DNA of 49,681 nt from Methanobacteriota archaeon (GTDB lineage Archaea > Thermoplasmatota > Thermoplasmata > RBG-16-68-12 > JAJISG01): NCBI GenBank assembly GCA_030594205.1, contig JAUVFR010000008.1, positions 1-49,681 on the forward strand, written 5' to 3'. This document shows positions 33,043 to 40,936 of this stretch, in pieces. The notes under the pieces were generated by a model. That model was not told the origin of the DNA, ran no database searches, and saw nothing but the letters and a program-made list of their open reading frames with translations. Every line of letters starts with the position of its first letter. Within the stretch, counting starts at the first letter, position 1. The position numbers and the translations under genes were made by a program.

Positions 33043-34215
33043 TCAGCCGCCGGCCGCGCGGTTCCACCTCCGGACGCTCTGGAGCAAGCTCAACCCACCC
33101 CCCGCAAGCCCCGCTCCGAGAGAGGCGACCAGGGGAACCACGAGCCCCGTGAGGGACAGGTGAGGTCGAATCACCGTCGGGAGTCCGAACAGCGGCGCGA
33201 AGGAGACCAGGCCATTGGCCGCCACGATGCCCCCCGCCACCCCAAGCAACGTTCCCCCGACCACGATGAAGGCGAGTTGGAGGCCGTACAGGCGGCCCAA
33301 CCCGCGTCCGTCCATCCCGAGGGCGAGGAGGGTGTGGGTCTCCGAGCGTCGGTATCGGATCTCCAGGGCGATGAGGCTGTACGCGATCACCGCGATGGCG
33401 ACGGCGCTCACGCCCACCAGGCTGGAGACGAGGCGCCGGGCCTCCTGCACCGTCGCCCAGAAGAAATCCGGGGCCGAGGCGAGGGAGAGCACCGTGTGGC
33501 CCCCATCGGCCAGCCGCAGGGCGTCTTCCCGCCGCTCCAGGAAGAGGAGGTCAAACGAGCCTGCCTCCCATGTCGCGAGCCCACGCAGGTCGGACTCCGC
33601 GATCACAATCCAGGACGCCGGCAGGACCAGTCCCAACGCCTGGGAACCCTGCAGGGTGACTTGGATGACTCCGACGTCGGTACGGAGGACGAGGACGTCC
33701 CCGCCCGCCCCTTGGGCGAGTTGGGGACTCCCAAACGCCGTGCCGGGGGACGGCGTGGGCCCGCCCAGGCTTCCGTCTGCAAACGTCGCGACACGGACGG
33801 GAACGGGAGAGGGGTCGGTCTCAAGCTCGGCGGGGCGAAGCCAACCGGCTCGATACGCCCCGCGAAAGTCACCGTCGAGGGCGAAGGGCTCCAGCAGCGG
33901 AAACACGCCCCGATACGCCAGGTAGGGGCCCGTTTCGAGTCGGTCCAGCACGGACTGGCTGCCCGCCTCTAGCCCGTCGAGGAGGACGAACGCTCCGGCC
34001 GCGTAGGTGGCAGACACCGCGATGCCGAGCATGGCGGCGGCTACGCGCCAATTGAAGCGGGTGGCGATGCGGAGAAGCGTGTTCCCCCTTCCTTTTGGCT
34101 GGGTGGCAGATCGTCCTTGGCCTCGCAGGTCGGTCCGGAGCCCGGCCGTGCAGCCCAGAGTGGCCAGCGGAACCGACGCGGGGGCATAAAGCGCACGGTC
34201 ACGGCCCGGAGGCAC
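33043..34215 (-). CDS. FtsX/MacB-type ABC permease, N-terminal half
   Basis: About 390 residues. One membrane helix (about 57-80: VAAAMLGIAVSATYAAGAFV), an extracellular domain of ~180 residues, then three helices with the FtsX pattern (LIALEIRYRRSETHTLLALG). It ends LLQSVRRWNRAAGG at a TGA, exactly where the second half begins in the +1 frame. The start is uncertain: GTG at 34215 is the longest; a TATA-like GCTTTATGCC near 34183-34192 lies inside that reading, and the next in-frame ATG (34032) would trim the first helix. MacB-type systems export peptides, lipoproteins or antibiotics, or extract lipids. The ATPase is divergent. Confidence 0.78.
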   Translation of the reverse strand: MPPGRDRALYAPASVPLATLGCTAGLRTDLRGQGRSATQPKGRGNTLLRIATRFNWRVAAAMLGIAVSATYAAGAFVLLDGLEAGSQSVLDRLETGPYLAYRGVFPLLEPFALDGDFRGAYRAGWLRPAELETDPSPVPVRVATFADGSLGGPTPSPGTAFGSPQLAQGAGGDVLVLRTDVGVIQVTLQGSQALGLVLPASWIVIAESDLRGLATWEAGSFDLLFLERREDALRLADGGHTVLSLASAPDFFWATVQEARRLVSSLVGVSAVAIAVIAYSLIALEIRYRRSETHTLLALGMDGRGLGRLYGLQLAFIVVGGTLLGVAGGIVAANGLVSFAPLFGLPTVIRPHLSLTGLVVPLVASLGAGLAGGGLSLLQSVRRWNRAAGG

Positions 34216-34223
34216 CTCGTTAG

Positions 34224-34232
34224 GTTCTTAGC
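34224..34232 (+). promoter_or_regulatory. TATA-like element of the ABC ATPase gene
   Basis: GTTCTTAGC about 30 nt before the GTG at 34258, supporting that start over the longer frame from 34117. Confidence 0.4.
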
Positions 34233-34257
34233 AGGAAGGCGGAGTAGTGGGCAGTCG

Positions 34258-34932
34258 GTGCCCGCCCTCCTTGAAGCCCGGGACCTCTGGAAGAGCTACG
34301 ATGGGGTGGACTACGTGCTCCGAGACGTCCATCTGAGCCTTGGCGCCGGTGAAGGCCTGGTTGTGTGGGGGCGGAACGGGAGCGGGAAGACGACCCTGCT
34401 GAACCTCCTCGGCGGCTTGGACTGGCCGGACCGCGGGGAGATTTTCCTGCGTGGTCGAGACGTGGCTGGGCTCACCCCGCGGGAACGGGCCGCCGTGCGG
34501 CTCCATGAGATCGGTTTCGTCTTTCAGGAGCACAACCTGCTGGAGGAGCTGACGGTCCGACAGAACGTGCAGCTCCCGCTCCGACTCCGTCGAGCGCACA
34601 CCATGGAGGCGCGGGGGGAGGAGCTCCTGGCTCGGTTCAGCTTGGAGGCTCTGGCAGATCGACGGCCCCCGACCCTAAGCGTGGGGGAACGGCAGAAGGT
34701 CGCGGTCGCCCGGGCCCTGGCCAACGAACCTGACCTCTTCCTGGCGGACGAACCGACGGCGTCCCTGGATGAGGAGACCGCCCCCGATTTGTTGGACCTC
34801 TTTGAGGGGCTTCGTGCGGAGGGAAGAACCGTTATCTTGGCCTCGCATGACCCTCTTTCGCGAGCCCTTCCTTGGCCGGTACGACGCCTGCAAGGGGGCC
34901 GCCTCCGTTCCGAGGGCGAGGGGGAAGAATAA
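34258..34932 (+). CDS. MacB/LolD-type ABC transporter ATPase
   Basis: A 224-residue ATP-binding protein with Walker A GRNGSGKTT (38-46), Q-loop FVFQEHNLLEELTV, a signature LSVGERQKVAVARAL (V in place of the second G, which is tolerated in the family), Walker B LFLADEPTASLD and switch SHD. The FQEHNLLxxLT and ADEPTASLD segments are typical of LolD/MacB ATPases that work with FtsX-type permeases, which are encoded divergently next door. The frame is open from 34117; GTG at 34258 gives the standard family length and has a TATA-like element about 30 nt upstream. The CsaA-like gene follows after 25 bases. Confidence 0.9.
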   Translation: MPALLEARDLWKSYDGVDYVLRDVHLSLGAGEGLVVWGRNGSGKTTLLNLLGGLDWPDRGEIFLRGRDVAGLTPRERAAVRLHEIGFVFQEHNLLEELTVRQNVQLPLRLRRAHTMEARGEELLARFSLEALADRRPPTLSVGERQKVAVARALANEPDLFLADEPTASLDEETAPDLLDLFEGLRAEGRTVILASHDPLSRALPWPVRRLQGGRLRSEGEGEE

Positions 34933-34957
34933 GGCCCCTCCGCCCCTGGCGGACCCG

Positions 34958-35293
34958 ATGGCAACCATTGCCTGGGAGGACTTCGGGCTTGTGGACATGC
35001 GAGTGGGGGAGGTCACGGAGGTCGAAGAGTTCCCCGAGGCGCGCAAGCCGTCCTACCGGATGCGCATCGACTTCGGTCTTCTGGGCGTGAAGAAGAGCGC
35101 GGCGGCGGTCAAGGAGTGGTATGCCCCCGAGGATCTCCGGGGACGGAAGGTGGTCGCCGTGGTCAACTTCGCCCCCAAGCAGATCGCCAACTTCCTCTCC
35201 GAGGTGCTGGTCTTGGGTGCTGTTCGAGCGGACAGGCGCGTCGTCCTCCTTCGGCCCGACGACGGGGCCCAGCCCGGCGATCCGATCGCCTAG
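34958..35293 (+). CDS. csaA: CsaA-like tRNA-binding domain protein
   Basis: A 111-residue single OB-fold protein: IAWEDFGLVDMRVGEVTEVE, then ARKPSYRMRIDFG, GRKVVAVVNFAPKQIANFLS, ending VVLLRPDDGAQPGDPI. This is the CsaA/EMAPII-type tRNA-binding domain as a free-standing protein. In bacteria CsaA has been linked with protein export and chaperone-like activity and in archaea it is expected to bind tRNA; the exact role is unclear. The frame is longer (34769), but ATG 34958 fits the family. It is probably cotranscribed with the ABC ATPase. Its stop overlaps the convergent citrate synthase stop by four bases. Confidence 0.9.
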   Translation: MATIAWEDFGLVDMRVGEVTEVEEFPEARKPSYRMRIDFGLLGVKKSAAAVKEWYAPEDLRGRKVVAVVNFAPKQIANFLSEVLVLGAVRADRRVVLLRPDDGAQPGDPIA

Positions 35294-36453
35294 GTCCGCT
35301 GGTCGAGAGGGGTGAAACTCAGCCCCTTCGGTCCCGTGTACTCCGCCTTGGGCCGGATGATCTTGTTGTCCCCGTATTGCTCCCTTGCGTGAGCCACCCA
35401 GCCTGCGACCCGGCTGACGGCGAAGATCGGCGTGAAGATGTCGACGGGGATGCCCATCGCGTAGTAGGTCGTGGCGCTGTAGAAGTCCACGTTGGGGCTA
35501 AGCCCCTTCTCCCGCATCATGGCCTCCTCCATGATGTAGGACATCTCGTGCCACTTCTCCTGCCCCGCCGCCTTCCCCAGGCTTTCGGCGTACTCCTTGA
35601 GGATGGCGGCCCGGGGGTCCATCGTCTTGTACACCCGGTGGCCGAACCCGGGGATCTTCTCCTTGCGCGCAAGGGCCTCCAGTACGTAGGTCTCGGCCTT
35701 GGCGGCGTCCCCGATCTTCAACCGCAGGTTCATGGCGTCCCGGTTCGCGGCGCCGTGGAGAGGACCCGAGAGGGTGCTGAGGGCCGTCACCACCACGCCG
35801 TTGAGGTCGGCCAGGGTGGAGGCGGTGACCCGAGCGGCGAAAGTGGAGGCGTTGAAGCCGTGATCCGCGTGCAGGACTAGGGCGACGTCCATGACCCGGG
35901 CGTGCTCCTCGGTGGGGGCCTCGCCGTGGAGGGCGTAGAGGAAACTGGCGGCGTGGCCCAAGCCCTCCGGCGGCGCCCGGTACTCCTTCCCCTGCCGCAG
36001 GCGATGGAAGGCGCCCACGAAGAGCGGGAAGGCCCCGACGAGCCGGACCCCCATGCGTCGGGTGGCCTCGGGCGAGACGTCACCCCGATCGGGATCCGTG
36101 AGGGCCTGGCGAGCCACCATGGCCCGGAGCACCTCCATGGGCAGGGCCTCCTTGGGGAAGGTCGCCAGCTGATCCAGCTGCTCCGCCGACAGGCGTCGGG
36201 CTTCCCCCAGCTCCTCCGAGAACGCGTCCAGTTCGGGTCGGTTCGGGAGCCGCCCATTCCACAGCAGGTAGACGGTCTCTTCGTAGGTCACGTCTCGGGC
36301 CAGGTCCCGGATGTCGTACCCGCGGTAGACCAAGAGGCCTTCCTGGCCGTCGATAAAGCTAAGCCCGGTTGTCCCGGCAATGACGCCGGCTAGGCCCGTT
36401 GCGCTCACGAAGTCATCCCCCTTCGTCGATTGTCGATGGGAATGATGTCCCAT
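35290..36453 (-). CDS. gltA: Citrate synthase
   Basis: A 387-residue type I citrate synthase joining acetyl-CoA and oxaloacetate to start the citric acid cycle (2-methylcitrate synthase is the near relative and cannot be excluded). The active-site histidines lie in LVLHADHGFNAST and STLSGPLHGAANRD, IPGFGHRVYKTMDPRA holds the third, and the catalytic aspartate is in LSPNVDFYSATTYY. The size fits the short archaeal and Gram-positive dimeric enzymes. Its ATG overlaps the stop of the upstream membrane protein by one base (TAATG), so it is the third gene of the DUF3179-membrane protein-citrate synthase operon, an unexpected partnership. Confidence 0.95.
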   Translation of the reverse strand: MGHHSHRQSTKGDDFVSATGLAGVIAGTTGLSFIDGQEGLLVYRGYDIRDLARDVTYEETVYLLWNGRLPNRPELDAFSEELGEARRLSAEQLDQLATFPKEALPMEVLRAMVARQALTDPDRGDVSPEATRRMGVRLVGAFPLFVGAFHRLRQGKEYRAPPEGLGHAASFLYALHGEAPTEEHARVMDVALVLHADHGFNASTFAARVTASTLADLNGVVVTALSTLSGPLHGAANRDAMNLRLKIGDAAKAETYVLEALARKEKIPGFGHRVYKTMDPRAAILKEYAESLGKAAGQEKWHEMSYIMEEAMMREKGLSPNVDFYSATTYYAMGIPVDIFTPIFAVSRVAGWVAHAREQYGDNKIIRPKAEYTGPKGLSFTPLDQRT

Positions 36454-37061
36454 TAACTCTTCGCCCTTACCGTAAGCGGGACCGTACCCGCGTTCGGAAC
36501 CTCACGGAGGAGGTTCCAGGCCAGGACGAGGCCCAGGGAGAGGAAGGCGGCGGGCATGAGAATCGGAATGAGGCCGGTCAGGCTGGCGGCGGAGACGGCC
36601 CCGAGGGAGATGGCCAGGCTCGGGGCACAGCAGGCGAAACCCGTCAGGAAGGCGGGGGCGCTGGCCAGGATCCCGGTCGCCGAGCCGGTAATCCCACACG
36701 CCCGGAACTCCGTGAAGAGGTAGAACGCCACGGCGAGGCTCAACGCCAGAAGGATCCCCAGACTCGCCGCCAGCAAGAGGTTCGGGACCGCGAGGAAGAC
36801 CGCGAACCCTTCCACGGGCTGGAAGACAGCGATGGGTTCGTAGTTGTAGGGGGCCCGCTCCCGCCAGATGTTCTCCAGGCCGACCACGGCGAAGACACCC
36901 GCGTTGGGCAGGGGGGTCGAGCCCGGCTGGATGACGATGTGGCCCAGGGTGAAGAGGTAGAACAGGGCGTAGGCGGTGCCCGCGAGGATACCCCCCCATT
37001 TGAGGCGCGGGCGGGCCAGGGCGTCGTGGAAGCGGTCTCGGGCGCGATCCCATGCCGTCAT
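36453..37061 (-). CDS. Multi-pass membrane protein between DUF3179 and citrate synthase
   Basis: A 202-residue protein with about five hydrophobic helices and an external loop of ~40 residues after the first helix. A conserved-looking FLTGFACCAPSLAISLG segment places a Cys-Cys pair in a membrane helix, a feature seen in thiol or metal transfer proteins; no catalytic motif is otherwise visible. I do not recognise a named family with certainty. It starts 16 bases after the DUF3179 gene and its TAA overlaps the citrate synthase ATG. Confidence 0.75.
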   Translation of the reverse strand: MTAWDRARDRFHDALARPRLKWGGILAGTAYALFYLFTLGHIVIQPGSTPLPNAGVFAVVGLENIWRERAPYNYEPIAVFQPVEGFAVFLAVPNLLLAASLGILLALSLAVAFYLFTEFRACGITGSATGILASAPAFLTGFACCAPSLAISLGAVSAASLTGLIPILMPAAFLSLGLVLAWNLLREVPNAGTVPLTVRAKS

Positions 37062-37077
37062 GACGCGGCCTCCGTTC

Positions 37078-38232
37078 TCAGCTGAGCACCTGCGTCCCCG
37101 GATAGAAGGCGTACCAGGCGAACCACATCACGTTGACGGCCGAGATGGGCGTAAGGGCGGTCCCCTGGAAGGAACCCTCGAGGCCGATCCCCTCCGGCGA
37201 CCAGAGCGTCCCGCTCTCCGCATCGAGGATGCGCCCCTCCTCGTGCTGGAAGGTCAGGGGGCTCCCCTCGACCTCCCGGCGGAAGACCCGGACCGCGTTC
37301 AGGTCCCCGTCCTGCAATGCCACGAGGGGGGTGCCGCTCAGAGCGACGTTCTTGACGCGGACGGCGTGAAACTCCTCCGCGGGGATCGCCAGCTGCTCAT
37401 CCCCGACCTTGACCCCGTACACGACCTTCTTGGGGGGGAACCGGTCGGAACGATTCATTACGTTGGGGAAGATGAGGCTGTCGTTCCGATAGTAGCCATG
37501 GGGGTCGGGGTTGTAGAGTCCGTAGGGGTCCCGATTGTAGTCCCGTAGGAATCCCGTCTCTGTCGTCAGGACCTCGGTGCCGGGGTGGCGCTGTCGCCAT
37601 CGGTCCCACGTGGTCCAGACCAATGGGACCTCTGCCAGGACGCTCGCGCATCGCTGGCCGTTGATGGCCGTTCCGAGGATCTGGGGCCAGTTGCTGTCGC
37701 TGGCCCGGTCGTACATGAGAAGGTTGCTGTTCACGAGCTGGCCCGATACCCCGAAGGTTTCCCCGTCCCCTCCAGTGGGCGGCCGGAAGGCGATCTGCGA
37801 CCCGGTCAGAGGGCAGTAGGTGATGGCGAGGTGCTGGCCGCTCGGGCGGTCGTTGACGATCTCGTGCCACACCAGGATGCGCTGAGGGTACGCCCTCTGG
37901 ACGCCCTGGTAATCGAGGCCGAAGACGATGTCGGTCGGCTTCAGGAAGTTGCTGGCCGCCTCCGCCGACATGAATCGAGGGCTGTCGACACTGGGGATGC
38001 CGTCCTTGGGTGGGCCCCCGCTGAGAATGTTGCGCTGGAAGGAGGCGAACTCTGTGCACGGCCCGGCCGGCTGGGTCCCGGTCCCTCCGCCGCTCGTCCC
38101 TCCCGCAAGGAGGCGGGCGAGGGCAGGACCCACGAGGACACCGACAAACGCTGCTCCCCCCAGGCCCAGCGCGAGTTTCACGAAGTTGCGCCTCGAGGGC
38201 GTTTCGGATGACGTGTCCTTGTCGGATGCCAT
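37078..38232 (-). CDS. DUF3179 protein with twin-arginine signal
   Basis: A 384-residue exported protein. The start has a Tat-type signal: SRRNFVKLALG with the twin arginines at residues 14-15, followed by a hydrophobic stretch to about residue 45. The body matches DUF3179: IVFGLDYQGVQRAYPQRILV, HEIVNDRPSGQHLAITYCPL (with the conserved single cysteine), and TETGFLRDYNRDPYG. Function of the family is unknown; Tat export suggests a folded, perhaps cofactor-binding protein outside the membrane. ATG 38232 has a TATA box (CTTAAATAG) about 38 nt upstream. First gene of the operon with the membrane protein and citrate synthase. Confidence 0.9.
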   Translation of the reverse strand: MASDKDTSSETPSRRNFVKLALGLGGAAFVGVLVGPALARLLAGGTSGGGTGTQPAGPCTEFASFQRNILSGGPPKDGIPSVDSPRFMSAEAASNFLKPTDIVFGLDYQGVQRAYPQRILVWHEIVNDRPSGQHLAITYCPLTGSQIAFRPPTGGDGETFGVSGQLVNSNLLMYDRASDSNWPQILGTAINGQRCASVLAEVPLVWTTWDRWRQRHPGTEVLTTETGFLRDYNRDPYGLYNPDPHGYYRNDSLIFPNVMNRSDRFPPKKVVYGVKVGDEQLAIPAEEFHAVRVKNVALSGTPLVALQDGDLNAVRVFRREVEGSPLTFQHEEGRILDAESGTLWSPEGIGLEGSFQGTALTPISAVNVMWFAWYAFYPGTQVLS

Positions 38233-38265
38233 GACGCCCTCAGGATGAAAAAAAGGGGCTCAACG

Positions 38266-38274
38266 CTATTTAAG
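38266..38274 (-). promoter_or_regulatory. TATA box of the DUF3179-citrate synthase operon
   Basis: Minus-strand CTTAAATAG; predicted leader about 12 nt, ending in an unusual run of eight T before the coding start. Confidence 0.6.
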
Positions 38275-38343
38275 CCGGGGCTCAAAACCTTCGATCCATC
38301 CCAGGAGGGTGCGGATGGGGGGATGGGGCGTCCCGGAACCCGG

Positions 38344-38715
38344 TCAGTACTCACCGGGACGCCGGACACGACGGCCCAGGATGGACCGCAAGAGATGCTC
38401 CAGCTTGGGGGCGTGGGCCCTTCCCACGCGAAAGCGGTAGCTGCCACCACCCGTCTGGACCTTGAAGGAGGAACCCAGGAGGGAGGGGTAGATCTGGACC
38501 CAGCGGATCTCCTCCAGGGGAAGCGTGTAACGACTCGCCGCCTCAAGGGCCTCGATGCCCTGGGACAGAATGTGCTCCTTCGTGGGCGATCTCCCCGACG
38601 ACTTCCGTCTCAGGACGAGAAGCCGACGCTGGCTCAGCAGCAGTGTACACGGCCGCTTCCTCTGGAGTCCCCAAATCTCCGAGGCCGGAAAGACGCCCAG
38701 GACGTCCTCCGCCAT
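38344..38715 (-). CDS. Small hypothetical protein, possibly PH-like
   Basis: A 123-residue protein with a beta-rich pattern: CTLLLSQRRLLVLRRKSSG, IRWVQIYPSLLGSSFKVQTG and SYRFRVGRAHAPKLEHLL ending with an amphipathic helix. This alternation of strands and a final helix recalls bacterial/archaeal PH-like domains, but the match is by shape only. A TATA-like TCTTTAAGG (38746-38754) precedes the ATG by about 35 nt. No operon partner. Confidence 0.65.
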   Translation of the reverse strand: MAEDVLGVFPASEIWGLQRKRPCTLLLSQRRLLVLRRKSSGRSPTKEHILSQGIEALEAASRYTLPLEEIRWVQIYPSLLGSSFKVQTGGGSYRFRVGRAHAPKLEHLLRSILGRRVRRPGEY

Positions 38716-38835
38716 GACAATTCCCTGTCCGTTTACGGGAACTTCGCCTTAAAGATTCCTGAGTCGGGCACGAGGGGGAGGCGGTCTCCCCGGCAAAGGT
38801 TCTTCTCCCGGTCGGCCGATGCGCCGAGGAGGGAC

Positions 38836-39138
38836 ATGCCGGCGAGTCTAGATCTCCATCGGTTGGTTCACCTGTCCCAGGAACTCCTCCTCATGGCCTG
38901 GCACGGCGTTCAGCCCAAGCGGCTGGGGATGCTGGCCCTGGATCTGCTCCTGGCACGCGAGTCCGCGGCCCGTATGGTCCGCCAGGGCGGGGATTCGGCG
39001 GGCGGAGAGCGGGCGCGACACGCCTTGGCCTTTATCGCACGGCTCGAGGAGCAGGTCCTGCGCCTCTACGCCACCCACCGGCCGGGGCCCCGAGGGCTCC
39101 TGGGGCGCGCGGCCGGGTACGGCCCCCGGAGGCGGTGA
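38836..39138 (+). CDS. Small hypothetical helical protein
   Basis: A 100-residue, all-helical protein rich in Leu, Ala and Arg (DLHRLVHLSQELLLMAWHGV; then RLGMLALDLLLARESAARMV). No family recognised. The frame is open from 38245, but ATG 38836 has a perfect-looking GAGGAGGGA ribosome site immediately upstream and codon usage improves there. It is followed, with 2 bases between stop and start, by another small helical gene, and the two probably form a pair. A TATA-like CCTTAAAG at 38746-38753 may drive it. Confidence 0.65.
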   Translation: MPASLDLHRLVHLSQELLLMAWHGVQPKRLGMLALDLLLARESAARMVRQGGDSAGGERARHALAFIARLEEQVLRLYATHRPGPRGLLGRAAGYGPRRR

Positions 39139-39140
39139 GG

Positions 39141-39578
39141 ATGGAGGGCGCCGTCTTCAGCGCGGAGGACCTCTCCAAGGCCTTCGACCGCGCCATCGCC
39201 GACGTGCGGGCCAACTCCACGACGGAGCTCGCCAGCCTGTCCGTCCTCCTTCAGGTCCTCGGGGACTTCCGGGACGACGGATTGTACTTGATGGCGGGGC
39301 TCATCCTGGGGCAGCTGGGCGGGGCGACCTTCCAGCTTCGCAACCTGCAGACCCTCGACCCGACGGTCGAGCAGGTCCTGAAAACCATCGCCCGGGAACT
39401 GGGTCAGGGGCTCACGGCCTTGAAGGCAGAGTTCACCGGTGAGGACGGTCCGAACGCCGAAACGTTCAACGAGATCATGGGGAACCTCGCGAAGGTGCAG
39501 TGGCGGTTGATTCAGCGGCTTAACGTCGTCCAACAGATGCCTTTCGGGGCCCCGTTCGGGGGTCCGGGGGAGGACTAG
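39141..39578 (+). CDS. Small hypothetical helical protein
   Basis: About 145 residues, helical, acidic, ending in a short Gly/Pro-rich tail (FGAPFGGPGED). An N-terminal half with DLSKAFDRAIADVRANSTTE and LSVLLQVLGDFRDDGLYLMA. No family recognised. GTG at 39135 overlaps the previous stop; ATG at 39141 has a GGAGG eight bases upstream and is preferred. Tight linkage to the gene at 38836 suggests the products act together; this is inference. Confidence 0.7.
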   Translation: MEGAVFSAEDLSKAFDRAIADVRANSTTELASLSVLLQVLGDFRDDGLYLMAGLILGQLGGATFQLRNLQTLDPTVEQVLKTIARELGQGLTALKAEFTGEDGPNAETFNEIMGNLAKVQWRLIQRLNVVQQMPFGAPFGGPGED

Positions 39579-39609
39579 ACCGAGGCGGACTGACGGCAGA
39601 AGATCGCCC

Positions 39610-40080
39610 ATGAAGAAGCTCGCCGTGGTCGCTCTCGCAGCCCTCCTCCTCGTAGCCCTCTACGTCCTCATTCCTCGCGTGACGACGCCTCAGCCGACCC
39701 TCCCCATGGCGACGGTCACCATCGCCTCCCCTTCGGGCCCCGTCCAAGTCTCCGCGGAGATCGCCGACGAGCCCGAAGAGTGGTCGAGGGGGCTGTCCTT
39801 TCGCCCGAGTCTCGCGGAGGGTTCCGGGATGCTGTTTGTGTTTGACGACGAGAGGTTCCGTCAGTTTTGGATGAAAGACACCCTCATCCCGCTGGATGTG
39901 ATCTTCATTAACGGAGAGCTCGTCGTCGTGCACATCGTAGAGGGCGCCGTCCCGTGCGAGGCCGACCCGTGTCCCCTGTACGGCTCCGGGGGGCCCGTTC
40001 GATACGCCCTTGAGGTCAACGCGGACTTTGTCAAGGTTCACGGCATTCGCGTCGGCGCGGAAGTGACGATCGAGCTGTAG
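39610..40080 (+). CDS. DUF192 protein with N-terminal membrane anchor
   Basis: A 156-residue protein. Residues 3-22 (KLAVVALAALLLVALYVLIP) form a signal or membrane anchor. The rest is a DUF192 domain: EEWSRGLSFRPSLAEGSGML, FVFDDERFRQFWMKDTLIPL (the FWMKNT-type core), DVIFINGELVVVH, and VRYALEVNADFVKVHGIRVG. The family is widespread and exported, with a beta-barrel-like fold, but its biochemical role is unknown. It carries two cysteines in AVPCEADPCPLYG, which may form a disulfide outside the cell. A weak ribosome site is seen; it probably continues the preceding pair of genes. Confidence 0.9.
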   Translation: MKKLAVVALAALLLVALYVLIPRVTTPQPTLPMATVTIASPSGPVQVSAEIADEPEEWSRGLSFRPSLAEGSGMLFVFDDERFRQFWMKDTLIPLDVIFINGELVVVHIVEGAVPCEADPCPLYGSGGPVRYALEVNADFVKVHGIRVGAEVTIEL

Positions 40081-40112
40081 CCCCCGCGCCCATCCGGAAC
40101 TCCCACGGTTGA

Positions 40113-40883
40113 CTAGAACGCCGGAGGAGGTGGCGGTGCCGCATCCAACGGGCCTTCGCAGCTCCAGCACCGTTCCATGTCGGGGAGGACGCGGAGGCCA
40201 CACCAGGGGCAGAGATAGTCCATCTCCCCCGGAAACATGGCGGCGGCTTCAGGGGGTATGCCCGGGTCGCCCGGCCGCGCGAAAGGTTGTCCCGGCGGCA
40301 TGGCGGGAGGGTACTCCGGGAGCATGTGCGGAGGGTAGGGTGGGTAGGGGGCCATGTTCATGGGGACGGGTCTCGCCGCGGGTCGCCCGGCCACGGCCCC
40401 CGCCAGGGCTCCGCCGAGGGCCGCCCCGACGGCAGGCAGGCTCACGAGGAGGAGGAGCTCTACAAAGACGTCTCCTCCGGTGAGGGCGATGAGCTGCCCG
40501 AGGACGGGCTGCATGAGGAGGCCGATGCGCGACCAAAGGCCCTCCATGAGCATCACGTAGGGCACCAGGCGAGCCATCTCCGGCGAGGCGCTCAGGTCGA
40601 AGAACCCTTGGTTGGACAGGAGGATGACGGCATAGGAGAGGAGGAGGATAAGCATGAAGAAGCCCCCCGAGCGGGCCGCGGCTCCCGCCCCCATGCGGGC
40701 CCCCCCGCGGGCTATGGCCCCGGCCAGAATGCCAGCGAACACGAGGGCGCCTGCGAAGGCCATGAGCCCGTAGCCGAGGGCGTAGGGCACGACGAGGCCC
40801 AGGAACACGAGGCCCAGGAAGGCCCCCAGGCTGGGATGCGACCCGGGGTGGGCACGCCTAGGGGTAACAGGGTACGGATACAC
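40113..40883 (-). CDS. Membrane protein with C-terminal zinc ribbon
   Basis: A 256-residue protein with about five hydrophobic helices (from AFLGLVFLGLVVPYALGYGL to VELLLLVSLPAVGAALGGAL), then a Pro/Met/Tyr-rich linker and a zinc-ribbon-like end: LCPWCGLRVLPDMERCWSCE, that is CxxC...CxxC. No family recognised beyond zinc-ribbon membrane proteins common in Thermoplasmatota. GTG at 40883 starts the frame; possible TATA elements lie just upstream. It is isolated, 36 bases from the convergent DUF192 gene. Confidence 0.75.
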   Translation of the reverse strand: MYPYPVTPRRAHPGSHPSLGAFLGLVFLGLVVPYALGYGLMAFAGALVFAGILAGAIARGGARMGAGAAARSGGFFMLILLLSYAVILLSNQGFFDLSASPEMARLVPYVMLMEGLWSRIGLLMQPVLGQLIALTGGDVFVELLLLVSLPAVGAALGGALAGAVAGRPAARPVPMNMAPYPPYPPHMLPEYPPAMPPGQPFARPGDPGIPPEAAAMFPGEMDYLCPWCGLRVLPDMERCWSCEGPLDAAPPPPPAF

Positions 40884-40936
40884 TGCCCTCAGGTGTTTTA
40901 GGGAAGATGAGGGCGAAAAGGTTTACTTCCCCATTA

